Shown piece by piece: positions 1 through 7,339 of a stretch of DNA of 64,000 bases. How positions within the stretch are numbered: the first letter of the stretch is position 1; each line of letters begins with the position of its first letter. The translations under genes were made by a program, and so were the position numbers. Source of the DNA: an uncultured Alphaproteobacteria bacterium (lineage in GTDB: Bacteria; Pseudomonadota; Alphaproteobacteria; HIMB59; GCA-002718135); assembly GCA_902571865.1 (NCBI GenBank), contig CACGDO010000004.1:1-64000 (forward strand), in the 5' to 3' direction. The notes beneath the pieces were generated by a model. That model searched no databases. It was not told the DNA's origin and worked only from the letters and a program-made list of their open reading frames with translations.

Positions 1-302
1 ATGCAACCTTTAGTCAAGTAGGAGAACCTAGCCAAATAATAACTAGAGGTGGCTCTATCAAAGTTGAGGGAACCGAAGCTAACGTTCGAATCCCTGCTGG
101 TCATCCAGAAGGTTATCTTGAAGCATTTGCACAAATTTATTCAGATGCTGCTGATGTCATACAAAATAAGGAAAATAAGGAAGAATTATTAAAGATACTT
201 CCAAATATTGATGATGGTTTGCACATTATGAAATTCATCAATGCAAGTGTAGAGTCTAGTAATAATGATTCTGCTTGGACTGATTTATCAACAATAAAAT
301 AG
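1..302 (+). CDS. Gfo/Idh/MocA family oxidoreductase, C-terminal fragment
   Basis: This is the 3' end of a gene whose start lies outside the window. The frame is open from base 3 and stops with TAG at 300-302. The roughly 99 visible residues contain the C-terminal pattern RIPAGHPEGYLEAFAQIY and, near the end, DGLHIMKFINASVESS. Both are typical of the C-terminal half of sugar-type Gfo/Idh/MocA dehydrogenases, which oxidise sugars or inositols with NAD(P). The N-terminal Rossmann domain is not visible, so the substrate cannot be judged. A second member of the family lies at 22741-23796, which fits the carbohydrate theme of the window. Confidence 0.8.
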   Translation, partial: ATFSQVGEPSQIITRGGSIKVEGTEANVRIPAGHPEGYLEAFAQIYSDAADVIQNKENKEELLKILPNIDDGLHIMKFINASVESSNNDSAWTDLSTIK

Positions 303-304
303 CT

Positions 305-354
305 AATATTCCCTGCAAAAAAGGGAAATATTACTATATGCGTTTTTTGCATAT
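305..354 (+). terminator. Two consecutive hairpins after the Gfo/Idh gene
   Basis: AATATTCCC at 305-313 pairs with GGGAAATATT at 323-332 with one bulge. A second stem, ATATGC/GCATAT, spans 336-354 around a run of six T. The first hairpin starts three bases after the stop codon, so a transcription terminator or 3' mRNA-stabilising structure is likely. There is no clean T-run directly after the first stem. The rest of the gene-free stretch 303-621 holds the promoter region and leader RNA of the following ammonium transporter. Confidence 0.5.
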
Positions 355-410
355 TAATGTTAACGATTATAATCTTACTAAAAATTAATATTAAACTAAA
401 TCAGTATTTA

Positions 411-460
411 CGTTCATCACCTTTTTGGGGTGACGGAAGTAGACGAAAGTCGAAGGAACG
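411..460 (+). promoter_or_regulatory. Glutamine-I riboswitch (glnA motif), aptamer 1 of amt copy 1
   Basis: CGTTC at 411-415 pairs with GAACG at 456-460 to form P1. P2 is the CACC...GGTG arm. The conserved core CGGAAGTAG follows, then a short P3 (GAC GAAA GTC), then CGAAGGAACG. This arrangement is the glnA RNA motif, a class of L-glutamine-binding aptamers known from cyanobacteria and marine metagenomes. It lies upstream of an ammonium transporter, a logical target for nitrogen control. Confidence 0.9.
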
Positions 461-478
461 CATGCAAAGTTATTAAAT

Positions 479-528
479 CGTTCAATTTGCCTAAGGCAAA
501 TCGGAAGTAGGTTAAAACCGAAGGAACG
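479..528 (+). promoter_or_regulatory. Glutamine-I riboswitch (glnA motif), aptamer 2 of amt copy 1
   Basis: This second aptamer starts 18 bases after the first. P1 is CGTTC/GAACG (479-483 with 524-528). P2 is ATTTGCC TAA GGCAAAT. The core is CGGAAGTAGG with P3 GG TTAAAA CC, then CCGAAGGAACG. P2 and P3 differ from the copy at 2521-2569 by compensatory changes, which supports the fold. Tandem aptamers suggest a sharper response to glutamine. Confidence 0.9.
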
Positions 529-545
529 CGGATCTTATTATTTAA

Positions 546-617
546 TTTCCATAGCTAAGCATGAAAAGTAACGCATGACTCAATGTGAGCCATGTACTGT
601 GAAATTTATAATGGAGG
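546..617 (+). promoter_or_regulatory. Expression platform of amt copy 1: hairpin and candidate anti-Shine-Dalgarno
   Basis: TTTCCAT at 546-552 can pair with the ribosome-binding stretch ATGGAGG at 611-617, counting two G-U pairs. A hairpin at 574-594 (CATGACTCA...TGAGCCATG, one mismatch) lies between them. The same three elements recur before the second amt gene although much of the surrounding sequence differs. This fits translational control by hiding the ribosome-binding site. The direction of switching (off at high glutamine) is inferred from the function of the gene. Confidence 0.5.
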
Positions 618-621
618 ATTA

Positions 622-1908
622 ATGTTAAAAAAATCTATATATTTCATTAGCATTCTTGCCGTCTTTATGCTCTTTAGTTCATATGCAAGAGCCGAAGTTG
701 ATGGTGAAGTGCAATACATTTTAAATACATTCCTATTTCTTGTATCTGGGTTCTTAGTCATGTGGATGGCAGCAGGATTTGCAATGCTTGAATCAGGACT
801 TGTTACGTCCAAAAGTGTAGCAACAATTGCTGCAAAAAATATAGGCTTATATTCAATTGCTGGCTTAATGTTCTGGTTAGTTGGATACAATATGGCATAT
901 GGCATCCCAGCAGGTGGTTTTATCGGATCTCCACTTCCTTGGAGTGATGGTAGCGCTCTTGATACAGGTTACTCAGATGGTTCTGACTGGTTCTTTCAGA
1001 TGGTATTTTGTGCAACAACATGCTCAATTGTATCTGGAACACTAGCTGAAAGAATCAAAATTTGGCCATTCTTTATTTTTTGTGCTTTATTAACTGGTTT
1101 CATTTATCCAATCGAAATGGGTTGGCAGTGGGGTGGAGGATACTTAGCGGAAGCTGGTTTCTCAGATTTTGCTGGTTCAACTCTAGTACATAGTGCAGGA
1201 GCAGCAGCAGCACTCGCTGGTGCAATTTTATTAGGTCCAAGATTAGGAAGATTTACTGATAGTGGTGAAGCATCTCCAATGGAACCTTTTGCAAATTCTT
1301 CAATACCTCTTGCTACTCTTGGTGTATTTATCCTGTGGCTTGGATGGTTCGGATTTAATGGTGGATCACAACTTGCAATGGGTACATTTGATGATGTTAC
1401 AGCAGTAGCAACAATATATATTAATACTAACTTGGCAGCTGGTGCAGGTGTAATGGCTTGTGCAGTAATTTCAAGACTAGTAACTGGTAAAACAGATGTT
1501 GTTATGATGCTTAACGGTGCATTAGGTGGTTTAGTAGCAATTACTGCAGAACCTTTAGCTCCTTCCCCATTCTTAGCAGTGATCATTGGTGCTATTGGTG
1601 GATTAATTGTCTTCTATGGAACAAGACTTTTAATTTCCTTTAAAATTGATGATGTTGTTGGAGCAATTCCTGTACACGGTTTTGCCGGAATTTTTGGAAC
1701 ATTAGTAGTTCCAATTTCAAACAGCGCAGCAAGTTTTGGAGCTCAACTTTACGGAATAGTAGCAATTAATGTCTTCGTTTTTGTCGTATCATTTATCATT
1801 TGGTACATTATGAAAATGTTATTTGGTATTAGAATCAGTGAAGAAGCTGAAAAACTTGGTACTGATAAATCTGAAGTAGGTGTTATGGCTTACAGCATCA
1901 GAGACTAA
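622..1908 (+). CDS. amt: Ammonium transporter, Amt family (copy 1)
   Basis: A 428-residue Amt/AMT channel for uptake of ammonium at the inner membrane. The ATG at 622 is chosen because GGAGG lies at 613-617 and because translation from there opens with a signal-like segment ending in ARAEVDG. Longer in-frame extensions would start inside the leader hairpin. The pore histidines are visible in GSTLVHSAGAAAALAG and in IPVHGFAGIFGTL, so it should be transport-competent. The mature N-terminal region contains MWMAAGFAMLESGLV, typical of this family. The C-terminal tail ISEEAEKLGTDKSEVG is shared with the second copy. The gene is preceded by two tandem glutamine aptamers. Confidence 0.95.
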   Translation: MLKKSIYFISILAVFMLFSSYARAEVDGEVQYILNTFLFLVSGFLVMWMAAGFAMLESGLVTSKSVATIAAKNIGLYSIAGLMFWLVGYNMAYGIPAGGFIGSPLPWSDGSALDTGYSDGSDWFFQMVFCATTCSIVSGTLAERIKIWPFFIFCALLTGFIYPIEMGWQWGGGYLAEAGFSDFAGSTLVHSAGAAAALAGAILLGPRLGRFTDSGEASPMEPFANSSIPLATLGVFILWLGWFGFNGGSQLAMGTFDDVTAVATIYINTNLAAGAGVMACAVISRLVTGKTDVVMMLNGALGGLVAITAEPLAPSPFLAVIIGAIGGLIVFYGTRLLISFKIDDVVGAIPVHGFAGIFGTLVVPISNSAASFGAQLYGIVAINVFVFVVSFIIWYIMKMLFGIRISEEAEKLGTDKSEVGVMAYSIRD

Positions 1909-1958
1909 TGAATTTAGTGATTAGCACATCAACTCCTTATAGTTGGTCACTAAAAAAT

Positions 1959-1978
1959 GGGAGAGCATTTGCTCTCCC
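1959..1978 (+). terminator. Hairpin after amt copy 1
   Basis: GGGAGAGC (1959-1966) pairs perfectly with GCTCTCCC (1971-1978) around ATTT. A weaker arm (TTTAGTGA with TCACTAAA) lies just upstream. There is no T-run after the stem, so it may act as an mRNA 3' stabiliser rather than a strong terminator. Confidence 0.5.
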
Positions 1979-2009
1979 AAACTCTTAAACATTGGTGGGG
2001 GGGGGTCAA

Positions 2010-2384
2010 ATGACTGAAACAGAAATTATTAAAGAAAAAAAAAGAAACATATATTCAAGCTTTTTCTCAGAAGATTACGTTTCAAAATTTTTATTTAAAT
2101 CAATTTTGCATCACGTTATTTCTCTAGAGATCTATGAAAACAATAGATTAAATGGAATTTCATTTGAAACAATTTGCGCAAATATACCTAAGTCAATTGG
2201 TTCTAGATCTTCTATTCAATCAATTTTAAACGAAGCCTTGGAAAAAAATATATTCGTAAAAGAACAAAGTAAATCTGATAAACGAATTAAGAATTACTAC
2301 TTAAGTAATAATTTTCTTGATATGATTAATGGTTGGTTAAAAAAAGAAGGCACATTTTTTAATAAAATGAGCTTAGAAAATTAA
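2010..2384 (+). CDS. Small winged-helix (MarR-like) protein between the two amt genes
   Basis: A 124-residue protein. The ATG at 2010 follows a run of nine G that includes the only Shine-Dalgarno-like sequence; an upstream TTG at 1992 would only add a run of glycines. The middle, roughly residues 35-100, reads like a winged helix. A helix around KSILHHVISLEIYENN is followed by a recognition-like segment (SRSSIQSILNEALEKNIF) and a charged wing (EQSKSDKRIKNYYLS). This resembles MarR/transcription-factor folds, but I cannot assign a family with certainty. Its position between two riboswitch-controlled ammonium transporters suggests a nitrogen-related regulator, which is inference. Confidence 0.65.
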   Translation: MTETEIIKEKKRNIYSSFFSEDYVSKFLFKSILHHVISLEIYENNRLNGISFETICANIPKSIGSRSSIQSILNEALEKNIFVKEQSKSDKRIKNYYLSNNFLDMINGWLKKEGTFFNKMSLEN

Positions 2385-2452
2385 TTTGATTTAATAATTA
2401 ATTTTAATACTATTTATTGATACTTTCCGAATTATAGTTATAAGTCAAATCA

Positions 2453-2502
2453 CGTTCATCACCCTTTTTGGGTGACGGAAGTAGACGAAAGTCGAAGGAA
2501 CG
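2453..2502 (+). promoter_or_regulatory. Glutamine-I riboswitch (glnA motif), aptamer 1 of amt copy 2
   Basis: P1 is CGTTC (2453-2457) with GAACG ending at 2502. The P2 arm is CACCC TTTTT GGGTG. The core is CGGAAGTAG, P3 is GAC GAAA GTC, then CGAAGGAACG. It is nearly identical to the aptamer at 411-460, with the P2 arm changed in a base-paired manner. Confidence 0.9.
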
Positions 2503-2520
2503 CATGCAAAGTTATAAAAT

Positions 2521-2569
2521 CGTTCAATTTGCAGCTTGCAAATCGGAAGTAGGTATACCCGAAGGAACG
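2521..2569 (+). promoter_or_regulatory. Glutamine-I riboswitch (glnA motif), aptamer 2 of amt copy 2
   Basis: P1 is CGTTC (2521-2525) with GAACG ending at 2569. P2 is ATTTGCA GCT TGCAAAT, and P3 is GG TATA CC after CGGAAGTAGG. Compared with the first locus, P2 loses one pair and changes others while keeping complementarity. This is direct covariation evidence for the structure. Confidence 0.9.
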
Positions 2570-2586
2570 CGGATCTTAGTAATTAA

Positions 2587-2654
2587 TTTCCATAGCTAAG
2601 CATGATGCAATGCATAACTAAAGGTTAGTTATGTGTCTATAATTTTATATGGAG
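2587..2654 (+). promoter_or_regulatory. Expression platform of amt copy 2: hairpin and candidate anti-Shine-Dalgarno
   Basis: TTTCCAT (2587-2593) can pair with ATGGAG (2649-2654) just before the start codon. The hairpin at 2613-2633 is CATAACTA/TAGTTATG. It is perfectly paired yet different in sequence from the corresponding hairpin of the first amt leader, which indicates that the fold is conserved. Confidence 0.5.
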
Positions 2655-2660
2655 TTAATA

Positions 2661-3947
2661 ATGTATAAAAAATTTTTTAGTCTTTTTACAATTCTCTCTT
2701 TTATTTTGTTGCTAAGTTCTTCTGTGAGAGCAGAGGTTGATGCAGAAGTAGCATATATATTTAATACATTTTCTTTTTTAGTTTGTGGTTTCTTAGTCAT
2801 GTGGATGGCTGCAGGATTTCTATTTTTAGAATCAGGACTTGTTACCACCAGAAGTGTATCAACTATTGCTGCTAAAAATATTGGAAAATTCGCAATAGTT
2901 TCAATTGTTTTCTATTTAATTGGATACAATCTCGGATATTCTGTCCCTGAAGGAGGCTATATTGGTACACCATCCATATGGACTGATAATACTTCAATGG
3001 AAACAGGTTACTCAGATGCTTCGGACTGGTTTTTTCAAGCTTTATTTGTTTGTGCTACTGTGTCTATTGTATCAGGTGCTGTAGCAGAGCGAATAAAAAT
3101 TTGGCCTTTCTTCACATTTGCAGCTGTACTTGGAGGAGTAATTTATCCAATTCAAATGGGTTGGGAATGGGGTGGAGGATGGCTAGACGCCCTAGGATTT
3201 GCAGATTTTGCTGGCTCGACATTAGTTCACGCTTGTGGTGGTTCTGCAGCTTTAGCAGGAGTAATTCTTTTAGGTCCAAGACTTGGAAGATTTAGTGCAA
3301 GTGGAGAACCAGCTAATATGGCTCCATTTGCTCCATCATCCATTCCTTTAGTTACATTAGGAACATTTATTTTATGGATGGGTTGGTATGGCTTTAATGG
3401 CGGATCCCAACTTGCATTAGGTTCTTATGAAGATGCAACTGCAATGTCAAAAATTTTCATGAATACTCAACTTGCAGCTTGTGGTGGATGTATGGCTGGT
3501 GCCGCAATAACAAGATTGATTGGGGGCAAAACTGATATTGTTATGATGCTAAATGGAGCTCTTGCAGGTTTAGTTTCAATAACAGCTGAGCCATTGATGC
3601 CTAGTCCATTGCTTGCAATTGGAATTGGAGTAGTTGGTGGAGTAATAATGTATTATGGAACTAACTTCTTAAACTCATTAAAACTAGATGATGTTGTTGG
3701 TGCAATACCCGTACATATGTTTGCAGGTATTTGGGGAACATTAGTTGTTCCTCTAACTAATCCTGATGCATCATACTCAATTCAATTACTGGGCGTTGCT
3801 TCAGTGTGTATCTTTGTTTTTGTTTTCTCATATATTGTAATATATCTAATTAAAAATATTATGGGATTAAGAATTAGTGAAGAAGCCGAAAAACTTGGTA
3901 CTGATAAAGCCGAGGTTGGAGTAGTAGCTTATTCAATTAGAGACTAA
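2661..3947 (+). CDS. amt: Ammonium transporter, Amt family (copy 2)
   Basis: A 428-residue paralogue of the upstream transporter with the same length. The ATG at 2661 is seven bases after GGAG and opens with a signal-like hydrophobic segment ending SVRAEVDAEV, matching copy 1. The pore histidines are in GSTLVHACGGSAALAG and IPVHMFAGIWGTL. The C-terminal tail ISEEAEKLGTDKAEVG is almost identical to copy 1. The protein sequences differ at many places, so this is not a recent duplication, but both genes kept the same tandem riboswitch leader. The two copies may differ in affinity or in glutamine threshold, which is inference. Confidence 0.95.
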   Translation: MYKKFFSLFTILSFILLLSSSVRAEVDAEVAYIFNTFSFLVCGFLVMWMAAGFLFLESGLVTTRSVSTIAAKNIGKFAIVSIVFYLIGYNLGYSVPEGGYIGTPSIWTDNTSMETGYSDASDWFFQALFVCATVSIVSGAVAERIKIWPFFTFAAVLGGVIYPIQMGWEWGGGWLDALGFADFAGSTLVHACGGSAALAGVILLGPRLGRFSASGEPANMAPFAPSSIPLVTLGTFILWMGWYGFNGGSQLALGSYEDATAMSKIFMNTQLAACGGCMAGAAITRLIGGKTDIVMMLNGALAGLVSITAEPLMPSPLLAIGIGVVGGVIMYYGTNFLNSLKLDDVVGAIPVHMFAGIWGTLVVPLTNPDASYSIQLLGVASVCIFVFVFSYIVIYLIKNIMGLRISEEAEKLGTDKAEVGVVAYSIRD

Positions 3948-3963
3948 TACTTAAAAAAAAATT

Positions 3964-3987
3964 AAGAGAGGTAAGATTACCTCTCTT
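3964..3987. terminator. Strong hairpin between amt copy 2 and a small gene
   Basis: AAGAGAGGTA (3964-3973) pairs perfectly with TACCTCTCTT (3978-3987) around AGAT. On the minus strand the stem is followed by a run of T (complement of the A-run before 3961), so it would be a good terminator for transcripts coming from yqgE. On the plus strand it lies after amt copy 2 without a T-run. Confidence 0.6.
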
Positions 3988-4007
3988 AAAAATAAAGGAG
4001 ATAAAAT

Positions 4008-4199
4008 ATGAAGACAGCTTTTATGATTAATGGAAAGAAGCATATTTTAAAATATGAAAGAAAAATGCCTGAAAAAGAGGTAATAAAAATGAAATCATTT
4101 GTTACCAATAAAGGTGTTAAACTTGCAAAAACTACAAAGTTTAAAATAAAAAAAGTTTCAGAAAAAGATAAGGAAAGGATTTTTGATATTATTCTATAA
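4008..4199 (+). CDS. Small basic protein of unknown function (63 residues)
   Basis: The start has a good ribosome-binding site (AAAGGAG, eight bases upstream). The product is rich in Lys (GKKHILKYERKMPEKEVIKMKSF is too long to quote in full; the pattern is Lys/Glu-alternating), with no signal peptide or membrane segment. I recognise no family. It lies just downstream of the second ammonium transporter and ends one base before the convergent yqgE gene. The strong ribosome-binding site and tight packing argue for a real gene. Confidence 0.55.
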   Translation: MKTAFMINGKKHILKYERKMPEKEVIKMKSFVTNKGVKLAKTTKFKIKKVSEKDKERIFDIIL

Positions 4200-4751
4200 T
4201 TAACAACTACCTGAAAATATTGAAAGTTTACTTGCATCTATTCCTAACAAATTAAATGCATCATTCCATTTATTATTAACTTTTTCATCAAAAATAAAAT
4301 CACTATTTGTTTTTAGCGTCATCCAACTATTTGACGCTAATTCCTTTTCAATTTGTCCTGGACCCCATCCCGCATATCCAAGAGCTAGAATACTATTCTT
4401 TGGACCATTACCTTTAGAAAGGTCTTCAAAAAATTCTGAAGTACTAGTTAACGCCACCCCTTTATCTATTGTTAAGGTTTCTTTTTGAATAACTTCGTCA
4501 GAATGTAAAACAAACCCCCTGCCACTTTCAACAGGACCACCATAGCGAATGTATAGTTTCTTATCTTCTAAAGGTTTGTCTATACCTAGTTGTTCAAGTA
4601 AATCAGGGTAAAGATCATAATCAATTTTTTTGTTGATTATTATACCCATAGCCCCATCTTTTGAGTGAGCACACATATAAATAACCGTTTTTTCAAATCT
4701 ATCATCTTCTAACGAAGGCATTGAAATTAAGAACTGACCAGTTAAATTCAT
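4200..4751 (-). CDS. yqgE: YqgE/AlgH family protein (UPF0301)
   Basis: A 183-residue protein, the usual length for YqgE/AlgH. The N-terminus LTGQFLISMPSLEDDRFEKT, then IYMCAHSKDGAMGIIINK, and the later GYAGWGPGQIEKELASNSW are hallmark motifs. The family is widespread in proteobacteria and has no firmly established biochemical role. The gene is divergent from the dsbD-like gene, with 57 bases between them. Confidence 0.92.
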   Translation of the reverse strand: MNLTGQFLISMPSLEDDRFEKTVIYMCAHSKDGAMGIIINKKIDYDLYPDLLEQLGIDKPLEDKKLYIRYGGPVESGRGFVLHSDEVIQKETLTIDKGVALTSTSEFFEDLSKGNGPKNSILALGYAGWGPGQIEKELASNSWMTLKTNSDFIFDEKVNNKWNDAFNLLGIDASKLSIFSGSC

Positions 4752-4808
4752 ATAGTATATATATTCGCGTTAATTTATATTTTTCAATATTGTATTGATT
4801 TATTTTAT

Positions 4809-6866
4809 ATGGACAAGGTAATTAAAGTTATAAATCTGTTAAAAATTGCAATAATATTTGCTCTTGGACTATTTAGCACAGCTGGATACTCTTTATCTTC
4901 AGATTGGGCAATTAGTGAAAAATCAAAAGTTAGATTAATTTCACCAATGACTGCTTCAAATAATAATAATCAATTAATTTTAGCATTAGAATATGAACTA
5001 GAAGAAGAATGGAAAACATATTGGAAATCTCCTGGAGGAGGAGGTTTTCCTCAAAAAATTATATGGAACAATTCATCAAATGTGAAAGATATTAAAATAT
5101 TATGGCCAGAACCAATAGAATTTGAAATACTAGGTTTAAAATCAATTGGATATAAAGATAAAGTTATATTCCCTTTGATTGTAGATATTAAAGATAATCA
5201 AAAACAAACAAATTTAAATTTAAATATTAATTATTTAGTTTGTAGAGATATTTGTATTCCAGGTAATGCGGATATATTTTTAGACTTACCATCTGGAGAT
5301 GGTGAATACACAGATTATTTTTTTGAAATTGAAAAAGTTTTATCTACTACATTAAATAATAATATTGATTTTACACCTATTTCTAATTTCTCATTTAATG
5401 CAATTCAAAATAATAATGACGTTATTTTTGATATAGAAATATCAACTAGTTCTTTTTTTGATGATCCAAAAATTTTTATCCACACACCATTTGGATTGCC
5501 AGTTGTAGAACCAATAAATAATTATTCCCTTGATTTTCAAAAATTAAAAACCTCTTTTAATTTTAGATTAGATCAATTTAATGAAAAAAAGTTTCCAATT
5601 GAAATATTTTTTTACGATAATAACCACAGTTTTAAATTTGAAAAAAATGTAGAAATTGAAAATGTAGATAAAAATATTTCTACAAACAATAGTCTTTTAT
5701 ACTTACTCCTAATTTCACTATTAGGTGGGTTTATTTTAAATCTTATGCCATGTGTATTTCCAGTGTTATCTTTAAAATTATTATCAGTAATTAATACTGA
5801 AGATAAAAAGATAAAAAGTAGTTTTTTTATAACTGTATTAGGTATTATTACTTCTTTTCTAATACTTGGTTCATTTTTTGCTATTCTTAAACAAATCAAT
5901 ATTTCAATATCTTGGGGTATGCAATTTCAAGAACCTTACTTTTTAATGTTTATTTTAACTATTATATCAATGTTCTTCTTGAACACTCTTGGTCTTTTTC
6001 AAATAAATTTACCAAGTTTTTTATTTTCATCAAAAATTTTAAATTCAGGAAATAATTTTTATACAAAGAATTTTTTTAATGGTTTTTTTGCTACACTACT
6101 TGCTACACCATGTTCTGCACCTTATTTAGGAACAGCTGTAACTGCTGCTTTTACTCAATCAACAACGTATCTATTTTTAATATTCTTTTTTATGGGTATA
6201 GGAATGAGCTTACCTTATTTGATTATAGCTTTTTTTCCAGGTCTGATTTCCTTCTTACCTCGATCTGGAAAATGGATGATTTATTTTAAAAATTTTTTAT
6301 CTATTTTATTATTCATAACAATTGTTTGGCTTTTAAGTATATTAAATAATTATTTCAATTATTTTTTTATAGTTACATTTACTGTTTTATTGATCTTAAT
6401 ATCAGCAATTTTAAAATTTAGAATTTATCAAACTCCCTTAATTATTTCTTTAATAATTATTTTCTTTTTAACTCCGTATTTAAATTCTTTTCAAAAAATT
6501 AATGAAGAAAATTATAAAAGTAATAATTGGTTAGATTTTAATTCCAAAAGTATTCCTGAAATAATAGGTAATAATGAAATTGTTTTTTTAGATATAACTG
6601 CAGATTGGTGCATTACCTGTAAGTTTAATAAAATTAATGTTTTAAATTCAAAAACAGTTTCAGATTTTTTTGATTCACAAGAGGTGACATTGATAAAAGC
6701 TGATTGGACACAACCAAATGAAAAAATAAATAAATTTTTAAAAAAATACAATAAATTTGGAATACCTTTTAATGCATTTTATTCTTCAAAGTTTCCTGAA
6801 GGCATAGTAATGAATGAAATATTGACTCAGAAACAAATATTTGAAACATATAATAAAGTTAAATGA
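4809..6866 (+). CDS. dsbD: DsbD/ScsB-like thiol:disulfide interchange protein
   Basis: A 685-residue membrane protein moving electrons from cytoplasmic thioredoxin to periplasmic thiols. The domains in order are: a signal segment (residues 1-30); an N-terminal periplasmic DsbD-type domain with a CRDIC cysteine pair near residue 145; a central polytopic domain from about residue 297 with cysteines in LMPCVFPV (near 314) and LATPCSAPYLG (near 435); and a C-terminal thioredoxin-like domain with the active site WCITC near residue 601. All three cysteine pairs needed for a relay are present. The next gene, a peroxiredoxin, overlaps its stop codon, so electrons may serve peroxide defence. The exact subfamily (DsbD versus ScsB) is uncertain. 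Confidence 0.9.
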   Translation: MDKVIKVINLLKIAIIFALGLFSTAGYSLSSDWAISEKSKVRLISPMTASNNNNQLILALEYELEEEWKTYWKSPGGGGFPQKIIWNNSSNVKDIKILWPEPIEFEILGLKSIGYKDKVIFPLIVDIKDNQKQTNLNLNINYLVCRDICIPGNADIFLDLPSGDGEYTDYFFEIEKVLSTTLNNNIDFTPISNFSFNAIQNNNDVIFDIEISTSSFFDDPKIFIHTPFGLPVVEPINNYSLDFQKLKTSFNFRLDQFNEKKFPIEIFFYDNNHSFKFEKNVEIENVDKNISTNNSLLYLLLISLLGGFILNLMPCVFPVLSLKLLSVINTEDKKIKSSFFITVLGIITSFLILGSFFAILKQINISISWGMQFQEPYFLMFILTIISMFFLNTLGLFQINLPSFLFSSKILNSGNNFYTKNFFNGFFATLLATPCSAPYLGTAVTAAFTQSTTYLFLIFFFMGIGMSLPYLIIAFFPGLISFLPRSGKWMIYFKNFLSILLFITIVWLLSILNNYFNYFFIVTFTVLLILISAILKFRIYQTPLIISLIIIFFLTPYLNSFQKINEENYKSNNWLDFNSKSIPEIIGNNEIVFLDITADWCITCKFNKINVLNSKTVSDFFDSQEVTLIKADWTQPNEKINKFLKKYNKFGIPFNAFYSSKFPEGIVMNEILTQKQIFETYNKVK

Positions 6867-7339
6867 TAAACATGAATATTGATGATTTTAATGTGCCTAT
6901 TATTAAAAAAGGTGTTTCATCAGTATCTTCATTAAAAAATGAATTTATAAATAAAAAAATTATCTTATTTGGTGTGCCAGGAGCATTTACGCCAACTTGT
7001 TCTGAGAAACATCTTCCAGGTTATATAAAATTATATAATTCATTTATAAATAAAAAAATTGATGGCATTTACTGTCTATCTGTAAATGATGAGCATGTGA
7101 TGAAATCTTGGTTATTGAGTTATACAAACGGAGAAATAATCAATGGAATTGCGGATGGAAATGCTGAGATTACAAAATATTTTGACTTGCTATCTGATAA
7201 GACAAAAAATTATATGGGTTTTAGGTGTCGAAGGTTTGCCATGATCATTGAGAATAATATGATTATAAACAAGTTTATTGAAAATGATGGTGAATACCGT
7301 GTTAGTTCAGCTGAATATATTTTAGAACAAATCCAATGA
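6863..7339 (+). CDS. Peroxiredoxin, Prx5/redoxin type
   Basis: A 158-residue thiol peroxidase. The peroxidatic cysteine lies in PGAFTPTCSEKHLPGY (near residue 46), the typical Prx5 signature, and a conserved arginine sits near FRCRRFAMII. Prx5-type enzymes reduce hydrogen peroxide and organic peroxides using glutathione, glutaredoxin or thioredoxin. The ATG at 6863 overlaps the dsbD-like stop by four bases; an ATG at 6872 is an alternative start. Translational coupling with the upstream disulfide reductase suggests a redox operon. Confidence 0.9.
   Translation: MINMNIDDFNVPIIKKGVSSVSSLKNEFINKKIILFGVPGAFTPTCSEKHLPGYIKLYNSFINKKIDGIYCLSVNDEHVMKSWLLSYTNGEIINGIADGNAEITKYFDLLSDKTKNYMGFRCRRFAMIIENNMIINKFIENDGEYRVSSAEYILEQIQ

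Noticed and set aside
359-368. GTTAACGATT before the first riboswitch, identical to part of the purL/purM palindrome
   Set aside because: A 10-base match in AT-rich DNA can arise by chance, and the copy here is not a full palindrome.
1104-1586. Long open frame on the minus strand inside amt copy 1
   Set aside because: It is antisense to a strongly conserved transporter gene, has no recognisable motif and no ribosome-binding site.
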